A DNA stretch of 64,000 nucleotides from the NCBI GenBank assembly GCA_026005015.1, contig BPKG01000001.1, positions 811,501 through 875,500 on the forward strand, in the 5' to 3' direction. Source of the stretch: Burkholderiales bacterium (GTDB lineage: Bacteria > Pseudomonadota > Gammaproteobacteria > Burkholderiales > UBA6910). Below the pieces are notes generated by a model, which saw only the letters and a list, made by a program, of their open reading frames with translations, made no database searches and was not told the origin of the DNA. Below are positions 43,978 through 54,363 of the stretch, piece after piece; within the stretch, counting starts at the first letter, position 1; each line of letters opens with the position of its first letter. Both the position numbers and the translations under genes were made by a program.

Positions 43978-45120
43978 TCAGGCCGCCGCCGGGGTGGCGC
44001 TGGAGGAGGCGTGGAACTTCTCCGCCAGGGCCGCCCGCTTGAGGTAGGCCTCCCGAGCGATCCTTACGTCCTCGAGGAAATAGGGCAGTTCGGCCAGGGT
44101 CAGCGCCTGGGCGCCGTCCACCAGCGCCTTGGACGGCTCCGGGTGGAAGTCCACCAGGATCATGTTGGCCCCCGCGATCACCCCCTGAGCGGTCACGTGC
44201 ATGATGTCCAGCAGCCCGTCGGGGGCCATCGCTCGGGAGCCCACCGAATGAGAAGGGTCGATGCACACCGGCATGCGGGTGAGCCGCTTCACCACCGCCA
44301 CGTGGGAAAAATCGACGAAGTTGCGGTGGGGGTCGCCCATGTTGGTTTTCATGCCGCGCAGCCCGAAGATCACCTTGCGGTTGCCCTCGGAAGCCAGGTA
44401 TTCGGCGGCATTCAGCGACTCGTCCAGCGTGATGCCGAAGCCGCGTTTGAACAACACCGGGAACTCCTGCTGCCGGCCCACGGCCTTCAACAGCTCGAAG
44501 TTCTGGGCGTTGCGGGTGCCGATCTGGAGCATGACGCCGGTCGGGTTGCCCGTCATGTGCAGCGCTTCGCGGATTTGATCGATGTGATCCTCGTGGGTGA
44601 TCTCCATGGCGATCACCTTGATCCCGTACTTGCCCGCGAGCTCGAACACGTAGGGCAGGCAGGCCTTGCCGTGGCCCTGGAACGAATAAGGGCTGGTGCG
44701 GGGCTTATAGGCGCCCATGCGGGTGCACACCTGGCCGTTGTCCCGCAGCGCCCGCATCATCATTTCCACGTGCTCGCGAGTGTCCACCGCGCACAGGCCC
44801 GCGAAGACGTGGAGAGTGTCCTGGCCGAAGCGCAGACCGTTGTAGTCGAAGTGGGAGAGCCGCTGGTCGTCCTTGTGGCGCCCCAGCACGCGGTAGGGCT
44901 CGGACACCCGTACCACCCGCTCCACGCAGGGAAGCGCCTTCATGTCCTCCACCGAGAGCTGCAGGGTGCTGCCGATCAGGTAGACCTCGGTCAACACCCG
45001 CTCGGTGCCCTTCTCGTGGTGGATACGGGTCTGGATGCCCGGCAGCGAGCCCAGGTGCTCCATCAACTGTTTGAACTCGGGACCGTTCAGGTCCACGTTT
45101 TCTTCGAGGATCAGGATCAT
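43978..45120 (-). CDS. DAHP synthase-like protein (type I-beta) with N-terminal ferredoxin-like domain
   Basis: A 380-residue protein of the Thermotoga-type DAHP synthase family, first step of aromatic synthesis (PEP plus erythrose 4-phosphate). An N-terminal regulatory domain (about 1-75, MILILEENVDLNGPEFKQL) precedes the TIM barrel. Kept: the Lys block GAYKPRTSPYSFQG, LQIGTRNAQNFELL, LFKRGFG, IDPSHSVG and FHPEPSKALVDG. Altered: the usual GPCSVE is GLCAVD (the Cys is kept), and the usual ERG is LRG. It is therefore either a divergent DAHP synthase or a related enzyme. The gene has its own TATAAT promoter. Confidence 0.78.
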   Translation of the reverse strand: MILILEENVDLNGPEFKQLMEHLGSLPGIQTRIHHEKGTERVLTEVYLIGSTLQLSVEDMKALPCVERVVRVSEPYRVLGRHKDDQRLSHFDYNGLRFGQDTLHVFAGLCAVDTREHVEMMMRALRDNGQVCTRMGAYKPRTSPYSFQGHGKACLPYVFELAGKYGIKVIAMEITHEDHIDQIREALHMTGNPTGVMLQIGTRNAQNFELLKAVGRQQEFPVLFKRGFGITLDESLNAAEYLASEGNRKVIFGLRGMKTNMGDPHRNFVDFSHVAVVKRLTRMPVCIDPSHSVGSRAMAPDGLLDIMHVTAQGVIAGANMILVDFHPEPSKALVDGAQALTLAELPYFLEDVRIAREAYLKRAALAEKFHASSSATPAAA

Positions 45121-45128
45121 GGTCGGGT

Positions 45129-45179
45129 CGCGCGACGCCTCGTCGCGCTTTATAAGTACCTGAAAGGGGCTGGATTATA
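45129..45179 (-). promoter_or_regulatory. Promoter -10 and leader hairpin of the DAHP synthase gene
   Basis: On the minus strand a perfect TATAAT lies at 45174-45179. The leader then contains a tight hairpin, GCGCGACG paired with CGTCGCGC (45130-45137 with 45141-45148, 3-nt loop), ending 10 nt before ATG 45120. No purine-rich ribosome site is visible, so the hairpin may influence translation. Confidence 0.5.
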
Positions 45180-45188
45180 ACAGAACAC

Positions 45189-45224
45189 GCCGCTCCCGCC
45201 GCGAAAGACCGCGGCGGGAGCGGC
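45189..45224 (-). terminator. 14-bp terminator hairpin at the tldD stop
   Basis: GCCGCTCCCGCCGC (45189-45202) pairs perfectly with GCGGCGGGAGCGGC (45211-45224) around an 8-nt loop, beginning at the tldD stop codon. The following minus-strand sequence GTGTTCTGTTATAAT doubles as the promoter region of the DAHP synthase gene. Confidence 0.72.
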
Positions 45225-46708
45225 TATTCAGCAGTGCCGCCGACGGTGAGCCCCTCGATCTTCAGGGTGGGCTGGCCCACGCCCACCGGCACGCTCTGCC
45301 CTTCCTTGCCGCAGGTGCCGATGCCCGGATCGAGCTTCAGGTCGTTGCCGATCATGGACACGCGCGTCAGCACATCGGGGCCGTTGCCGATGAGGGTCGC
45401 CCCCTTGACCGGATAGGTCACCCGGCCGTTCTCGATCATGTAGGCCTCGGCGGCGGAGAAGACGAACTTGCCGCTGGTAATGTCCACCTGGCCGCCGCCG
45501 AAGTTGACTGCGTAAAGCCCCCGGTCCACCGAACGGATGATCTCCTCCGGATCGTGGCGGCCGGCCAGCATGTAGGTGTTGGTCATGCGGGGCATGGGGA
45601 GGTGGGCGAAGGATTCCCGCCGGCCGTTGCCCGTGGGCGCCATACCCATCAACCGGGCGTTCAGGGTATCCTGCAGGTAGCCTCGGAGCACGCCGTTTTC
45701 GATCAGCACCGTGCACTGGGTGGGCGTGCCCTCGTCGTCCACGTTGAGGGAGCCGCGCCGCTGAGGCAGGGTGCCGTCGTCCACCACGGTGACCCCCGGA
45801 GCCGCCACCCGCTCGCCGAGGCGGCCGGAAAAGGCGGAGCTGCCCTTGCGGTTGAAGTCCCCCTCCAGCCCGTGGCCGATCGCTTCATGGAGCAGGATGC
45901 CCGGCCAGCCCGGCCCCAGCACCACGGTCATGGTGCCCGCGGGCGCCGGGCGCGCCTCCAGGTTCACCAGGGCCTGGTCCACCGCCTTCTTCGCGTAGTC
46001 GCGCAGTACTTCGTCGGTAAAGTAGGCGTAGCCGAAGCGGCCGCCGCCGCCGCTCACACCCTGTTCCCGCCGGCCCCTGGCTTCGGCGATCACCTGGACC
46101 GTGAGGCGCACCAGGGGGCGCACGTCGGCGGCCAGCAGACCCGTGCTCGAGGCAATCAGCACCACCTCATACTCGCCGGCCAGGCTGGCGATCACCTGGG
46201 TCACCCGCGGGTCCAGCGACCGGGCGTAGCTTTCCAGCCGGGTGAGGAGCGCCACCTTGTCGGACGCGGAGAGGGTCGCCAGCGGGTCGACCGGCTCGTA
46301 GAGCCGGAGCCCCCGGGCCGGGCGTGGCGCTGGCACCGGGCGGCTCCCCCCCTGGCGGGCGATGGCCCGGGTGGTCCGGGCCGCCGACTCCAGGGCCGCC
46401 AGGCTGATGTCGTCGGAATAGGCGAAAGCCGTTTTCTCGCCGGCGACCGCCCGCACGCCCACGCCCTGGTCGATGTTGAAGCTGCCGGCCTTGACGATGC
46501 CTTCCTCCAGCGTCCAGCTCTCGGCCCGGCTGTACTGGAAATACAGGTCCGCCACCTCGACGCCCTGGGTCAAGAGCTGGCCGAAGACCCGCTCGAGCTG
46601 GGACTCGTCGAGACAGGCCGGGGCGAGTAGCCGGCTGCGGGCAGTTTCCAGCAACCGCGCCGGATCGGCGGCCTCGATGAGGGTGGCGTCGGCCAGAGGA
46701 TCGTTCAT
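45224..46708 (-). CDS. tldD: TldD metalloprotease
   Basis: A 494-residue subunit of the TldD/TldE (PmbA) protease, which processes small peptides and antitoxins. The zinc site [11 protein letters not shown] is in [17 protein letters not shown]. Others: [40 protein letters not shown] and [17 protein letters not shown] near the end. ATG 46708 was chosen over an upstream in-frame start at 46759. The yhdP-nitrilase-tldD order is a conserved proteobacterial arrangement. Confidence 0.95.
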   Translation of the reverse strand: MNDPLADATLIEAADPARLLETARSRLLAPACLDESQLERVFGQLLTQGVEVADLYFQYSRAESWTLEEGIVKAGSFNIDQGVGVRAVAGEKTAFAYSDDISLAALESAARTTRAIARQGGSRPVPAPRPARGLRLYEPVDPLATLSASDKVALLTRLESYARSLDPRVTQVIASLAGEYEVVLIASSTGLLAADVRPLVRLTVQVIAEARGRREQGVSGGGGRFGYAYFTDEVLRDYAKKAVDQALVNLEARPAPAGTMTVVLGPGWPGILLHEAIGHGLEGDFNRKGSSAFSGRLGERVAAPGVTVVDDGTLPQRRGSLNVDDEGTPTQCTVLIENGVLRGYLQDTLNARLMGMAPTGNGRRESFAHLPMPRMTNTYMLAGRHDPEEIIRSVDRGLYAVNFGGGQVDITSGKFVFSAAEAYMIENGRVTYPVKGATLIGNGPDVLTRVSMIGNDLKLDPGIGTCGKEGQSVPVGVGQPTLKIEGLTVGGTAE

Positions 46709-46730
46709 GGTCGCGTCATTGTAGTCGATC

Positions 46731-47603
46731 TCAGCACCGGTGCACCGTGCGATGGGCAAGAGCCGGCAGGCTCCGCCGCAGCCGCGCCTGGTAGGCCGGG
46801 TCCACCTGGGCGCTCACCACGCCCGCGCCCCGGGGAAGCCGCCCCAGCACGGTGCCCCAGGCGTCCACGATCATGGTGTCGCCGTGGGTCTCCCGCCCGT
46901 TGGGGTGGACGCCCCCCTGGGCCGGCGCCACCACGTAGGCCAGGTTCTCGATGGCCCGGGCCCGCACCAGCACTTCCCAGTGGGCCCGTCCTGTGGTGGC
47001 GGTAAAGGCAGAAGGGGCGAGGATCAGGTCCACCGTTCCCATGGCCCGGTAGAGTTCCGGGAAGCGCAGATCGTAGCAGATGGACAGGCCCACGCGCCCG
47101 AAGGGGGTATCCACCGCCACCACCTCGGTCCCCGGCTCGATGGTGGCGGCCTCGTCGTAGCGCTCCTGGCCGAGCTCAAGCCCGAACAGGTGGATCTTGT
47201 CGTAGCGGGCCGCCGCTCGCCCCTCTTCGTCGTAGAGGAGCAGGCTGTTGTAGACTTTGTCGGGCCGGCTTGCTTTGAGAGGCACCGAGCCCCCAGCGAT
47301 CCAGATCCCGAACCGCCGGGCGAGGGCGCTCAGAAAGGCCTGGATCGGCCCGTCCCCCGGCGCTTCCGCCGCCTGAAGCCGATCCTGGTCCCGCAAAGGC
47401 ATGAGGGCGAAGTTCTCGGGCAGCGCCACCAGCCGGGCGCCACCCGCCGCCGCCTGCTCCACGAGCCGGGCGGCCTCCTTCAAGTTCTCTTCCACCCGGG
47501 GCCCCGACACCATCTGCACCGCCGCCGCGCGGAAGGGGGAACGGGCTCCCCCCGCCTCGGCAGCGAGGCCGGCCGGTGCGGCGCCGGTGTCTGCCGGTGT
47601 CAT
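46731..47603 (-). CDS. Nitrilase-superfamily amidase (Nit1-like)
   Basis: A 290-residue carbon-nitrogen hydrolase. Catalytic triad: Glu in [13 protein letters not shown], Lys in [12 protein letters not shown], and Cys in [18 protein letters not shown]. The pattern is that of Nit1/deaminated-glutathione amidases, which repair deaminated glutathione; the substrate here is inferred from family. ATG 47603 was preferred; an in-frame start at 47618 is possible. It lies 22 nt upstream of tldD. Confidence 0.9.
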   Translation of the reverse strand: MTPADTGAAPAGLAAEAGGARSPFRAAAVQMVSGPRVEENLKEAARLVEQAAAGGARLVALPENFALMPLRDQDRLQAAEAPGDGPIQAFLSALARRFGIWIAGGSVPLKASRPDKVYNSLLLYDEEGRAAARYDKIHLFGLELGQERYDEAATIEPGTEVVAVDTPFGRVGLSICYDLRFPELYRAMGTVDLILAPSAFTATTGRAHWEVLVRARAIENLAYVVAPAQGGVHPNGRETHGDTMIVDAWGTVLGRLPRGAGVVSAQVDPAYQARLRRSLPALAHRTVHRC

Positions 47604-47688
47604 TTCCCCCCTCCGCAAGCCCCAATCCGCAGCGGGCCTCCAGCAGCCGCCGACATCGTGGGATGGGGATGGGAGACGGCTAAGGGGC

Positions 47689-50600
47689 TCATGGAGGCAG
47701 CAGGTTGCCGATGCGTCTGGGAATTTTGGTCACCTTGGGATCCACCCAGGTTCCCGCCACGTGGTATTCAAACGCCGCCATCTGATCGAAGGGGTCCTGG
47801 AGCACCTTGGAGAGGGCCAGGGTCGCCAAGCCCACCACGGGCCCGCCCACCACGCCGGTGGCGAGGGCCGCCGTCTCGGACAGAGACGGCATCACCTTGA
47901 TCCGCAGGTTCTGGGTCTCCCGGGCGAGGTCCACCTCGCCCTGCATCCTCACCCGAGCGGAAGGACCCTCGATGGTGAGTTCCTCGGTGCGGGCGATTCC
48001 CTGGGTGAGGCGCACCTCGCCGCGGATCTTCTCGAAGGCGAAACCCTTGCTGAAGACGTCGGTGAAGTCCAGGGCGACGCGCCGGGGCAGCGCCTGCAGG
48101 CTCAGGATGCCCAGGAGCTTCCCCACCCCCGGCTCCGCCTCCAGGAATTGGCCGTCGTCGAACGCCAGGGTAAGCTGACCCGCGAGGGTCGGGTAATCCA
48201 TGGCGTACGGAACTCCGTTCCACTCCAGGATGCCCTTGACGCTGCCCGCGCCGCCGCGCATCCCTTCCCCCAGCTTGAGGCGCGAGGCGAAGCGCCCCAA
48301 GTCGGCCACCGCCAGGTCCACGGATAACCGGGTGCGCGGGGGGCCGGGACGCCGCTGCCATTCCCCGGAGGCGGTGAGCACGCCGTCGGGATGCTCCAGG
48401 GAGAGCTTGTGGATGCGCCACAACCCTCCCTGGGGCTCGGCCAGGAGCTCCAGCCGGCCGTGGTGCACCCCGTTCAGGGTGAAGCGCTCGGCCACGATGT
48501 CCAGGCCCGGGAGGTCCCGTTCCTCGGGCGGCGTTTCCGCCTCGCCCCGCCCTAGGGTTTCGTCTGAGGGGATGGTGAGCCGGTCCAGGCGGGCCGTGAG
48601 CTTTCTCCTGCCGGCGCCCTCCCAGGTCACGTCCCCCGCGATCTCCCGGCCGGCGAGGCGCAGCCGCAAGGTGCCTTGGCGTTGCTCCCCCGCCGCCTCC
48701 ACCTCGTGGAACAGGCGGTTGAAAGCGAACAGGCGCCCCGCCCGGACATCGAAGCCGATCTGGCCCGGACCGGTTCCGGCGCCTTCCTTGGGCAGCCATT
48801 CCAGCCAGCGGTCCAGGTCGAGGGTGGGGGTCGAGCCGGTGATCCACAGCCCTTGCCGCTGCGCCTCCGCCGTCCCGGCCCCCAGCACGAGGGTGCCCCG
48901 CTCCAGGGCGGCGGAGGAGGGCGCGCCCCTTAAAATGAGCTGAGCGGACGCCCGCTCGCCCAGGGAGACGGTGAGGGCGTAGGACCCGGGGCCGGCCGGC
49001 CGCCGGGTCACCCGCAAGGGCAGGGGCTCCTGAGCGGATTTCGCCAGGGGAGCGGGCAAGGCCAGGGAGAGCCCCTCCAGGGACGATTCCAGCGTCTCTT
49101 CGGTGCCGCCCCGGCGGATCACCTGGGTGAAGCGCCAGTCGGTGGCGCCGGAGAGCAGCCGGGCCCAGTCCGACGCCCCCCTCGCCTGCCAGGCCTCCGC
49201 TTCTAGCCGCCCGCTGGCGCTCAGGCGCACCTCGTCCCCCACGGTGGCGGCGGAAAGGCGGACCGGCCCTCCCAGGAAGCGGGCGTCGATCCCCTCCGCC
49301 GCCACCTCTCGGTCGGTGAAGCGCAGCGTTCCCGTCACTTCCTCCAGGGGCGGCACGCCGGCCAGGAAGGCGATGCGGTTGGCCTGGAAGGCATAAGCGC
49401 CTTCCACTGTGGCGTCCCGGCTGTGGCGCAAGGGCACCTCCAATTTCAGGGCAAGCCGCCCGCTCCCCGCCGCCTCCATCCCCCGGGTAAAGCCGCCGAT
49501 GCGGTTGCCCACCGGGCTCTCGTCGATGAAGCGCAGGAAGGCGCTGGTGTCCCCCTGGGCCTCCCCGGTCACCGTGAGCAAGGGTTCCGGGGAGCCCAGG
49601 TCCGGAATCACCGCCCGCACGCCACCCAGCCGGGCCCCCAGGAGGGTGCCGCGGCCCGAGGTGATCTCCATTCCCGCGCCGCGGAAAGTCAAGTCCGCTT
49701 CGATCCCTTCGATCCGGGGCCAGCCATCGGCATAGTGGAGCTGTACGCCGGACGCCTTGGCGGTCACCCGAAACTCCCCCTGGCCCTCCTCGGCGAAGGG
49801 GAAGTGTTCCAGTGCCCCCTTGAGGACGAGTTCCCCGTTGGAAGCCCGACCGGCCAGGAGGGCGTCCCGCAGCCACGTCCGGGTCGCCTCGTTCACGACC
49901 CAGGGGAGATAGGCGTGGACCCGTCGGACTTCAGCCCGGGTGAGCCTTCCGGTGAGATCGATGCGGCCGGGGCCCGAAGGGGCGGTCCAGTATCGGCCCG
50001 CGGCGCTGCCCGCCAGGTCGGCGTTGGCGAAGGTCACCTGGCGAAGACTGATCTCGGTGCCCTGCTCCCCCTTCTTCACCCATCCGCCCTGCACCGCCAA
50101 TTGGTCGAAGGCCAGGGGCCGGGGGAAAACCCGAGGAAGATCGAGCATCGCCCCTTTACCCGACAGGGCGAAGGAGCCCGCCCGATCAGTCCCCTCCACC
50201 GTGCCGCTCAGGCCCCGGAACCCGGGCGCGTGCCCGTAGGGGTTGAGCTCCAGGGCGTCGAACCGGGCCCGCACCCGGTAGTCGCTCGCGTCGGCCAAGT
50301 CTCCCCGCCAGGAAGCCTCCAGCCCTGAGACCGTGCCCCGAGGCGCCAGGGCCGCGAGCCGCTCCTGCACCTCCACGGGCAAGGGCAGATGGCGGGCGAG
50401 GCTCGCCAGCACCCCCAGGTCCAGGGTGTTCGCCTGGATCTCCCACCGGGTGTGCGCCCCTTCCCCGGTACGCCGGAAGCGGAAATCGGTGGGGGTGAGG
50501 CGCAGGCCCTCCCGGGTCGTGAGGCTCAAGCCCCGGGTCGATATCTCGTACCCCCCCGCCTCCCGGTTCCAGCCAAGCCGCCCCCCCAGGGCGGTCAGGG

Positions 50601-51513
50601 CGAAAGGGGGCAACTCGGGGGAAAGGGCTACCGTCACGCCGGCCAACTGCACGTCGGCCGTCACGGCGACGGCTCCGCCCCCCTGGAGGGTCACCCAGGC
50701 CCTGGCGGCGCCGGTGCCCGTGTGCAGGCCTTCGGGAAGGGGAAGCCAGGGCCGCCACGCGGCCACGTCCATCCGGTCCAGGGCCAGGTACACCTCGCCC
50801 TTCAGGCTCTTCAGGTCATCGAAGAAGAGCCCCTTCTTCAGGTCGCCCCGCACCTCCAGGCGCCCGCCTCCGGCCGTCGGTGCCGAAGCTTCCAGGGCGA
50901 AGCGATGCCGCCCGAAGCCGTTCTCCAGCCGCAGCTCCACCTGGGTGAGGGCCAGGGGCGGGGCGCCCCGCAACCCGTCCTCCCATACCACCGCGGCACC
51001 CCGCACGAGCACCGACCGCTGGCGCAGCAGCCATTCGCTCCAGGCGCTGGAGGCGCCCTCCCCGGCCCGATCCAGGGGCAGCCCCGCAACCCACCACCTG
51101 CCTTGGGGGTCCCGCCGCACGTGGACCGCCGGCGCGTCGGCCGCCAGCCGGTAAAAACCCAATTCCCCCCGCAGCAGGGCGGACCAGGAGAGGATCGCCT
51201 CCACGCGCCCCAGGGCGAGGGCGGGCTGCCCGGCGGGATCCAGTACCCGCACCTCGCTCACCCGCAGCTCGGGCCTCAAGTCCCGCCAGCCAGCCTCCAG
51301 ACGGCCCAGGGTCACCGGAAGCCCCAGGGCTTCTTCGGCGTAGCGGGCCACATGACCGCGGAAGGCGTCGGCGTTGGGGAACAACCCGTAGCGCAGGGCC
51401 AGGAGGGAGACCGCGAGGCCGAGGAATCCGGCCAGCAGGACGAACAAGGCGGCGCGGGAGAAATGGCGCAGGCCGTGCAACGTGGCCGACAGGGTACGGG
51501 AAAGCGGGCTCAA
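47689..51513 (-). CDS. yhdP: YhdP-family AsmA-like envelope protein
   Basis: A 1274-residue protein, one N-terminal TM (about 20-43) followed by a very long periplasmic beta-rich region. It matches the YhdP/TIGR02099 family, bridge-like proteins implicated in phospholipid transport to the outer membrane. Markers: RRDPQGRWWVAGLPLDRAG, GSFALSGKGAMLDLPRVFP, GTLRFTDREVAAEGIDARFL, RTEELTIEGPSARVRMQGEV and the end VVGLATLALSKVLQDPFDQM then YHVAGTWVDPKVTKI. The frame is intact along 3.8 kb, which contrasts with the broken genes elsewhere. Confidence 0.94.
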   Translation of the reverse strand: MSPLSRTLSATLHGLRHFSRAALFVLLAGFLGLAVSLLALRYGLFPNADAFRGHVARYAEEALGLPVTLGRLEAGWRDLRPELRVSEVRVLDPAGQPALALGRVEAILSWSALLRGELGFYRLAADAPAVHVRRDPQGRWWVAGLPLDRAGEGASSAWSEWLLRQRSVLVRGAAVVWEDGLRGAPPLALTQVELRLENGFGRHRFALEASAPTAGGGRLEVRGDLKKGLFFDDLKSLKGEVYLALDRMDVAAWRPWLPLPEGLHTGTGAARAWVTLQGGGAVAVTADVQLAGVTVALSPELPPFALTALGGRLGWNREAGGYEISTRGLSLTTREGLRLTPTDFRFRRTGEGAHTRWEIQANTLDLGVLASLARHLPLPVEVQERLAALAPRGTVSGLEASWRGDLADASDYRVRARFDALELNPYGHAPGFRGLSGTVEGTDRAGSFALSGKGAMLDLPRVFPRPLAFDQLAVQGGWVKKGEQGTEISLRQVTFANADLAGSAAGRYWTAPSGPGRIDLTGRLTRAEVRRVHAYLPWVVNEATRTWLRDALLAGRASNGELVLKGALEHFPFAEEGQGEFRVTAKASGVQLHYADGWPRIEGIEADLTFRGAGMEITSGRGTLLGARLGGVRAVIPDLGSPEPLLTVTGEAQGDTSAFLRFIDESPVGNRIGGFTRGMEAAGSGRLALKLEVPLRHSRDATVEGAYAFQANRIAFLAGVPPLEEVTGTLRFTDREVAAEGIDARFLGGPVRLSAATVGDEVRLSASGRLEAEAWQARGASDWARLLSGATDWRFTQVIRRGGTEETLESSLEGLSLALPAPLAKSAQEPLPLRVTRRPAGPGSYALTVSLGERASAQLILRGAPSSAALERGTLVLGAGTAEAQRQGLWITGSTPTLDLDRWLEWLPKEGAGTGPGQIGFDVRAGRLFAFNRLFHEVEAAGEQRQGTLRLRLAGREIAGDVTWEGAGRRKLTARLDRLTIPSDETLGRGEAETPPEERDLPGLDIVAERFTLNGVHHGRLELLAEPQGGLWRIHKLSLEHPDGVLTASGEWQRRPGPPRTRLSVDLAVADLGRFASRLKLGEGMRGGAGSVKGILEWNGVPYAMDYPTLAGQLTLAFDDGQFLEAEPGVGKLLGILSLQALPRRVALDFTDVFSKGFAFEKIRGEVRLTQGIARTEELTIEGPSARVRMQGEVDLARETQNLRIKVMPSLSETAALATGVVGGPVVGLATLALSKVLQDPFDQMAAFEYHVAGTWVDPKVTKIPRRIGNLLPP

Positions 51514-51643
51514 GGACCTCTTCCCAGGGCGTTTCGCTTCACCGACGCCCCGGCGATTAGAATTGCGGAAATCTTCCCTTGACCCGACCGCCGCGAAAAC
51601 GGCAACGAGCCAGAGGCTTCGTTAGTTTAACCCACTTCTCCCC

Positions 51644-54354
51644 ATGGGCGCCGAAAACCCTGCCACCTACGGCCAGGCCGCCGAGTTCCTCTCCCGCGTG
51701 CGGCGCTTGAGCCGCTACGCCGAGCGCCTGCTGGCCGCCGATCCTTCCCTGGGCGAAGAACTGGCCGCCCGGCTGCAAGAACCTTACACGCCCCAGGCCA
51801 TGCAAGCCTTCCTGGACGAGCGGCCCGCCGGCGATCCGAGCACCTTGGCCTCGGCCCTGCGGCAATTGCGCCGCCGGGTGATGCTCCGGGTGATGGCCCG
51901 GGACCTGGGCGGGCTCGCTTCCCTGGAGGAGGTCACCGGCACCATGACGGCGCTGGCGGATCTCGCCATCACCCGGGCCCGGGACGCCCACCACGCCTGG
52001 CTGGCGCAGCGCTACGGGCAGCCCGTCGGGGGCGAGACCGGCTGCTCCCAGGACCTGCTGGTGGTGGGCATGGGCAAGCTGGGGGGCGGGGAACTCAACG
52101 TCTCCTCCGACGTGGACCTGGTGTTCGTCTACCCCGAAGAGGGACAGACCGACGGCCCCAAGCCCATCAGCAACCACGAGTTCTTCACCCGCCTGGGCCA
52201 GCGGCTCGCGGGGGCGCTCCACGACTTCACCCCCGAGGGCTTCGTCTTCCGGGTGGACCTGCGCCTGCGCCCTTTCGGGGAGAGCGGTCCCCTGGTGGTG
52301 AACTTCCCGAGCCTGGAGCATTACCTCATCACCCAGGGACGGGAGTGGGAGCGCTACGCCTGGATCAAGGCCCGGGTGGTGTGCGGCAGCCGGGCCCAGG
52401 AGCTGGAGCGGCTCACCCGCCCCTTCGTCTTCCGCAAGTACCTGGACTTCGGCGCCTACGCCTCCATGCGCAGCCTCCACGCCCAGATCCGGGAGGAGGT
52501 GAAGCGCCGGGAGCTCACGGACAACATCAAGCTGGGCCCGGGGGGCATCCGGGAGATCGAGTTCATCGCCCAGGTGTTCCAGTTGATCCGCGGCGGCCAG
52601 GTGCCCCCGTTGCGGGCCCGCCCCACCCTCACCGTGCTGCGGTGCCTGGGGGAAATGAAGCTGCTGCCCGAAGCGGCGGTGGCGGAGCTGACGGAGGCCT
52701 ACGGGTTCCTGCGCCGCCTAGAGCACCGGCTCCAATACCTGGACGACCAGCAGACCCAGTCCCTGCCGGAGTCCGCCGCCGACCGGGCCCTCGTCGCCGA
52801 GGCCATGGGCTTCGCCGGTTGGCCGCAGCTCGCCGGGGCCCTCGCCCGGCACCGGGCGGCGGTCACCCGCCATTTCGAGCAGGTCTTCGCCAGTCCCCAG
52901 CCAGCGCCCGCCCACAGCGCCCTAGAGGCCCTGTGGGAAGAACGCCTCCCCGCCGACCAGGCGAGCGCCTGCCTGGCCGAGCTGGGCTACCGGGACGCCG
53001 AGTCGATCTGCGACCGGCTCGCCAAGTTCCGGCGGGGGCCCCGCTACCAGAGTCTGTCCCGTGCCAGCCAGAGGGTGCTGGACGCCCTGGTGCCGGCGGT
53101 CATCGTCTCGGCCGCCCGCCAGGCCGATCCCGACGCCACCCTGGAGGGGCTCCTCAACCTTCTGGAGGCGGTGAGCCGCCGGGCGGCCTATCTCGCCTTG
53201 CTCAGCGAATACCCCCAGGCGCTGGAGCGGGTGGCCAAGGTGGCCAGCGCCAGCCGTTGGGCCTGCGACTATCTCACCCGCCACCCCATCGTGCTGGACG
53301 AGCTGCTGGACACCCGGGAGCTCTACAGCGCCCCCGACTGGCGCCAGGCGGCCCAGCAACTGCGCCAGCTCCTGGACGACGCCGAAGGCGACACCGAGCG
53401 GCAGATGGACGTGCTGCGCCACTTCCACCACGCCATGGTGTTCCGGCTGCTGGCCAAGGACCTGGAAGGGCTGCTCCCCGTGGAGACCCTGGCCGATCAT
53501 TTGACGGCTCTGGCGGACCTGATCCTCTCCGAGGTGCTGCGCCTCGCCTGGGCCGGCCTCAAGGGCCGCCACCGGGAGGCGCCCCGCTTCGCCATCATCG
53601 GCTACGGGAAGCTGGGCGGGAAGGAGCTGGGCTACGCCTCCGACCTGGACCTGATCTTCCTCTACGACGACCCCGACTCGGCCGCCCCCGAGCTCTACGC
53701 CAAGCTCGCCCAGCGCATCAATTCCTGGCTCACCAGCTACACCCCCGCCGGCGTGCTGTACGACACCGACCTGCGGCTGCGGCCCGACGGGGCGAGCGGC
53801 CTCCTGGTCTCGCCGCTGGAAGCCTTCGCCGCCTACCAGCGGGAGAAGGCCTGGGTGTGGGAGCACCAGGCCTTGACCCGGGCCCGCTTCGTGACCGGGG
53901 ACGCGGCCGTGGGGGAAGGCTTCGAGGCCATCCGCAAGGAAGTGCTGTGCCAGCGGCGGGACCTCGCCGCCCTCAGGCGCGAGATCACGGCCATGCGGCG
54001 CAAAATGCTGGAGGCCCACCCCAACAAGAGCGGGCTGTTCGACCTGAAGCACGACCGGGGCGGGATCATCGACGTGGAGTTCACGGTCCAGTACTTGGTG
54101 CTCGGGTACTCCCACGCCCACCCGGAGCTCACCGCCAACATCGGCAACCTGGCGCTGCTCAGGCTCGCCGCCGCCCTCTCCCTCATCCCGGAGGAGCTGG
54201 CCGAGCGGGTGCGCCAGGGCTACCGGGAGTTCCGCCGCCGCCAGCACCACCTGCGGCTGAACGGAGCCCGCTACGCCCGCGTTCCCCCGAAGAAGTGGCC
54301 GAGGCGGTGGCCGCGGTGCGCGAGCTGTGGCGCAGCGTATTCGGGGAGGATTGA
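51644..54354 (+). CDS. glnE: Glutamine synthetase adenylyltransferase, one frameshift near 3' end
   Basis: About 903 residues with two nucleotidyltransferase domains that remove and add AMP on glutamine synthetase. First active site VVGMGKLGGGELNVSSDVDL, second IIGYGKLGGKELGYASDLDL; also RVDLRLRPFGESGPLV and YDTDLRLRPDGASGLL, and HDRGGIIDVEFTVQYLV. The C run at 54286-54290 is one base short, so the frame leaves after ARVP; adding a C gives PEEVAEAVAAVRELWRSVFG and the stop at 54354. Only the last 22 residues are affected. Divergent from yhdP. Confidence 0.93.
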
Positions 54355-54363
54355 CTCGGCCGC

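Noticed and set aside
54280-54354. Programmed frameshift at the end of glnE
   Set aside because: The break is a plain C-run indel with no slippery heptamer or structure, and many other genes here show the same kind of error.
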